DNA of 7,695 nucleotides from contig CALWEB010000117.1 of NCBI GenBank assembly GCA_944376955.1, positions 1 through 7,695 of the forward strand, written 5' to 3'. A model generated the notes under the pieces. The model had not been told where the DNA came from, did not search any database, and saw nothing but the letters and a program-made list of their open reading frames with translations. Source of the DNA: an uncultured Agathobaculum sp. Its GTDB lineage: Bacteria > Bacillota > Clostridia > Oscillospirales > Butyricicoccaceae. This document shows positions 5,882-7,695 of the stretch, piece after piece. Every line of letters begins with the position of its first letter. Position 1 is the stretch's first letter. Both the position numbers and the translations under genes were made by a program.

Positions 5882-6366
5882 ACCGACGGGACAAAACAAA
5901 TTATTATCTGGATATGGCACAGGTTGCGCTGGAACGGGGCACATGCCTGCGGCGCAATTTCGGCGCAGTGATCGTCAAAAACGACGTCATCGTATCCACC
6001 GGCTACACCGGCGCGCCACGCGGCCGCGCCAACTGCATCGACATCGGCACCTGCATCCGGCAGAAAATGGGCATCCCCCGCGGCGAGCGGTATGAGTTCT
6101 GCCGCTCGGTACACGCGGAGGCCAACGCCATCATCGCGGCCCCGCGCGAGCAGATGCTGGGCGCGACGCTCTATCTGGTCGGACGCGACATGTCCACGGG
6201 CGAGATCATGCCAGACGCGAACTCCTGCACGATGTGCAAGCGCATGATCATCAACGCGGGCATCGAAAAAGTCATCATCCGGCGCGATCAGGATACATAC
6301 GATACGATTGATGTATCCGACTGGGTCGCTCACGACGACATTCTAGACGGAAAAACGGGCTACTAA
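5878..6366 (+). CDS. dCMP deaminase (ComEB-like cytidine/deoxycytidylate deaminase family)
   Basis: A 162-residue zinc enzyme expected to convert dCMP to dUMP and ammonia in the cytoplasm, supplying thymidylate synthase. The catalytic site is visible as H79-A-E81-A-N-A (zinc ligand His and proton-shuttle Glu) and C117-T-M-C120-K-R-M-I-I-N-A-G, providing the two cysteine ligands. The usual Pro-Cys pair before the second motif is replaced by Ser-Cys, and about 36 residues separate the motifs. Cys23 (GTCLRR), Cys53 and Cys59 match cysteines seen in dCMP deaminases, where some bind a second structural zinc; that site here is inferred. Nearby GYTGAPRG fits the substrate-binding segment. ATG 5878 overlaps the preceding ATPase stop, so translation is probably coupled. 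The hairpin over its stop codon may partly end transcription before the desulfoferrodoxin gene. Strict dCMP specificity is likely but not proven. Confidence 0.9.
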   Translation: MNRRDKTNYYLDMAQVALERGTCLRRNFGAVIVKNDVIVSTGYTGAPRGRANCIDIGTCIRQKMGIPRGERYEFCRSVHAEANAIIAAPREQMLGATLYLVGRDMSTGEIMPDANSCTMCKRMIINAGIEKVIIRRDQDTYDTIDVSDWVAHDDILDGKTGY

Positions 6367-6377
6367 ACCCGTTTTCC
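6349..6377 (+). terminator. Possible weak terminator/stem-loop over the deaminase stop codon
   Basis: AAAACGGG (6352-6359) pairs with CCCGTTTT (6368-6375), 8 bp, extended by GG/CC (6349-6350 with 6376-6377) across a bulged A. The TAA stop lies in the loop. The T residues are part of the stem and only CCTACAT follows, so termination would be partial. It may instead be an intercistronic processing or stability stem between the deaminase and desulfoferrodoxin messages. Confidence 0.35.
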
Positions 6378-6402
6378 TACATAACAAAAGGAGGATATTC
6401 CA

Positions 6403-6783
6403 ATGGAACTGAAAATTTTCAAATGTATGCACTGCGGTAATATCATTGAAATGATTGACGACCATCATGTACCGGTGATGTGCTGCGGCGAGAAGATGAA
6501 GGAGTTCAAGGCCGGCGAGACCGATGGCGCGGCAGAAAAGCATGTGCCGGTTGTCACGGTTGAGGGCAATGTGGTACGCGCCAAGGTGGGCGAAGTGCCG
6601 CATCCGATGACCGAGGAACACCACATCGCCTTCATCTGGCTGGTGACCGACAAGGGCGTACACCGCGCGGTCCTCGACCACACGGGCGCACCCGAGGCGG
6701 TATTCTGCCTGGCGGACGGCGAAAAGGCCGAAGCGGTTTACGAATTCTGCAATCTGCACGGCCTGTGGAAGGCGGCTCTGTAA
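6403..6783 (+). CDS. dfx: Desulfoferrodoxin (two-centre superoxide reductase)
   Basis: A 126-residue non-haem iron protein that reduces superoxide to hydrogen peroxide in the cytoplasm of anaerobes, with electrons usually supplied by rubredoxin. The N-terminal desulforedoxin-like domain shows the four cysteines of centre I: C8 and C11 (CMHC) and the adjacent pair C27-C28 (MCCG). The catalytic centre II has the complete ligand set: H47 in E45-K46-H47-V-P, H67 (PHP), H73, and C116 and H119 in CNLHGLW. The Glu-Lys preceding H47 matches the catalytic pair of characterised enzymes. Length is normal for the two-iron class. ATG 6403 lies 8 bases after a perfect GGAGG (6390-6394). It sits 36 bases after the deaminase gene and may share its transcript; a bidirectional terminator follows. 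No rubredoxin gene is in the window. Confidence 0.96.
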   Translation: MELKIFKCMHCGNIIEMIDDHHVPVMCCGEKMKEFKAGETDGAAEKHVPVVTVEGNVVRAKVGEVPHPMTEEHHIAFIWLVTDKGVHRAVLDHTGAPEAVFCLADGEKAEAVYEFCNLHGLWKAAL

Positions 6784-6804
6784 GCCAGCGCCATTTGCGC
6801 AAAC

Positions 6805-6840
6805 AAAAAGCGTGTTTCCGATTGGAAACACGCTTTTTTT
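6805..6840. terminator. Bidirectional intrinsic terminator between dfx and citrate synthase genes
   Basis: AGCGTGTTTCC (6809-6819) and GGAAACACGCT (6824-6834) form an 11-bp stem with loop GATT, flanked by five A residues on the left (6805-6809) and a seven-T run on the right (6834-6840). It can stop plus-strand transcripts from dfx (long T-tract) and minus-strand transcripts from citrate synthase (shorter T-tract in that sense). It lies between the two convergent stop codons. Confidence 0.9.
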
Positions 6841-6852
6841 GTCTTTGCTTTT

Positions 6853-7695
6853 TTAGCTGCGGTCGTCCAGATTGACATATTCGACCGTTTTGGCCAGCGG
6901 CTTGTAAGCCGGACGGATGATCTTGCCACCGGTCGTGACTTCCTCCAGCCGGTGTGCCATCCAGCCCACGATACGCGCGGTGGCAAACAGCGGCGTATAC
7001 AGTGACTTGGGCAGGCCGAGCATTTTATACACAAAGCCGGAGTACATATCCACATTGGCGCACATCGGCTTGTCGCTTCCCTTTTTCTCGGCAAAGATTG
7101 CGGGCGTCAGCTTTTCGACCAACTCGATCAGGTCCATTTCCTTGGAAAAGCCGGTCTTTTCCGCCAGCGGACGCGCCGCCCGCTTGAGCGCCCCCGCACG
7201 CGGGTCCCTCTTGGTGTAAATGGCATGGCCCATGCCGTAGATCAGGCCAGAGCCATCCCCCGCCGCGCCGTCCAGTATGCGCCGCAGATAATCCGCAACC
7301 TCGCCTTCATCCGTCCAATCGTGCAGGTTGGCTTTCATCTCGTCAAACTGCTTGACGACACGCAGGTTTGCGCCGCCGTGGCGCGGACCCTTGAGCGCGG
7401 AAACCGCCGCGGCAATCGAAGAATATGTATCCGTGCCCGAAGAAGAGGTGACGCGCACGGTAAAGGACGAGTTATTACCGCCGCCATGCTCGGCGTGCAG
7501 GATCAGGCAGCGGTCGAGCAGCTTAGCCTCATCATCGTTATACTTGCCGTTCGGGCGCACCAGATGCAGGATGTTCTCCGCGGTCGAGCGGTCGGGGTCG
7601 GGCACATGCAGGAACATGGAGTCCCCATCAAAATAGCGGCGCTTGGCCTGATAGGCGTGCGAAATGATAACCGGGAACTTGGCCATCAGGCTGAT
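6853..7695 (-). CDS. gltA: Citrate synthase, C-terminal 280 residues (start outside window)
   Basis: The frame is open to the right edge, so this is the 3' part of a gene normally encoding about 430-460 residues; the in-frame ATG at 7686 lies inside the protein and is not the true start. The enzyme condenses oxaloacetate and acetyl-CoA to citrate and CoA. Catalytic regions are visible in order: HAEHGGGNNSS (near 7470-7500) holding the first active-site His, GMGHAIYTKRDPR (near 7200-7237) holding the second His with the oxaloacetate-binding Arg, and NVDMYSGF (near 7033-7059) holding the catalytic Asp. SALKGPRHGGAN lies between the first two. In anaerobes the pathway usually feeds 2-oxoglutarate and glutamate rather than a complete cycle. 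Activity on propionyl-CoA (methylcitrate) cannot be excluded. TAA at 6855-6853 lies just before the shared terminator. Confidence 0.95.
   Translation of the reverse strand: MSLMAKFPVIISHAYQAKRRYFDGDSMFLHVPDPDRSTAENILHLVRPNGKYNDDEAKLLDRCLILHAEHGGGNNSSFTVRVTSSSGTDTYSSIAAAVSALKGPRHGGANLRVVKQFDEMKANLHDWTDEGEVADYLRRILDGAAGDGSGLIYGMGHAIYTKRDPRAGALKRAARPLAEKTGFSKEMDLIELVEKLTPAIFAEKKGSDKPMCANVDMYSGFVYKMLGLPKSLYTPLFATARIVGWMAHRLEEVTTGGKIIRPAYKPLAKTVEYVNLDDRS

Noticed and set aside
1..7695. CRISPR arrays, tRNA or rRNA genes, insertion sequences and phage genes
   Set aside because: No regularly spaced direct repeats, tRNA-like cloverleaf, rRNA sequence, transposase or integrase was seen on either strand.

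Overview
The window is GC-rich, has strong Shine-Dalgarno sites and intrinsic terminators, and encodes oxygen-defence and sodium-coupled transport proteins typical of strict anaerobes. This suggests a high-GC Clostridia member, plausibly an Oscillospirales-type gut anaerobe. The genus is inferred and cannot be fixed from this sequence.

Layout. At the left edge (1-199, minus strand) is the 5' end of a radical SAM gene with an unusual CX4CX2C cysteine triad, resembling proteins linked to queuosine/queuine metabolism in Firmicutes. Upstream of it, 200-540 holds no convincing gene. It is packed with hairpins, bounded by a near-consensus sigma-A promoter pointing left (510-537) and by an intrinsic terminator just before the radical SAM gene (222-253). 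That arrangement fits an attenuated 5' leader, a riboswitch, or a stand-alone structured RNA, and it is the most interesting stretch of the window. To the right, on the plus strand, come an AGCS-family sodium:alanine/glycine symporter (590-1987), an NhaC-family Na+/H+ antiporter with its own promoter (2155-3648), and a MATE efflux transporter (3751-5106, TTG start) ending in a strong terminator.

A second plus-strand group follows: an orphan LolD/MacB-like ABC ATPase with a TTG start and a stem-loop around its ribosome site (5198-5881), a dCMP deaminase overlapping it by 4 bases (5878-6366), and a two-iron-centre desulfoferrodoxin/superoxide reductase (6403-6783). A bidirectional terminator (6805-6840) separates this group from the convergent 3' portion of a citrate synthase gene (6853-7695, minus), whose start lies outside the window.

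How the genes fit together: the symporter brings amino acids in with Na+, and the neighbouring NhaC antiporter could expel that Na+ in exchange for protons. The MATE pump is also ion-driven. The deaminase supplies dUMP for thymidylate synthesis, the desulfoferrodoxin detoxifies superoxide, and citrate synthase feeds 2-oxoglutarate/glutamate synthesis. Apart from the 200-540 region and some regulatory details, these are ordinary housekeeping and transport genes.
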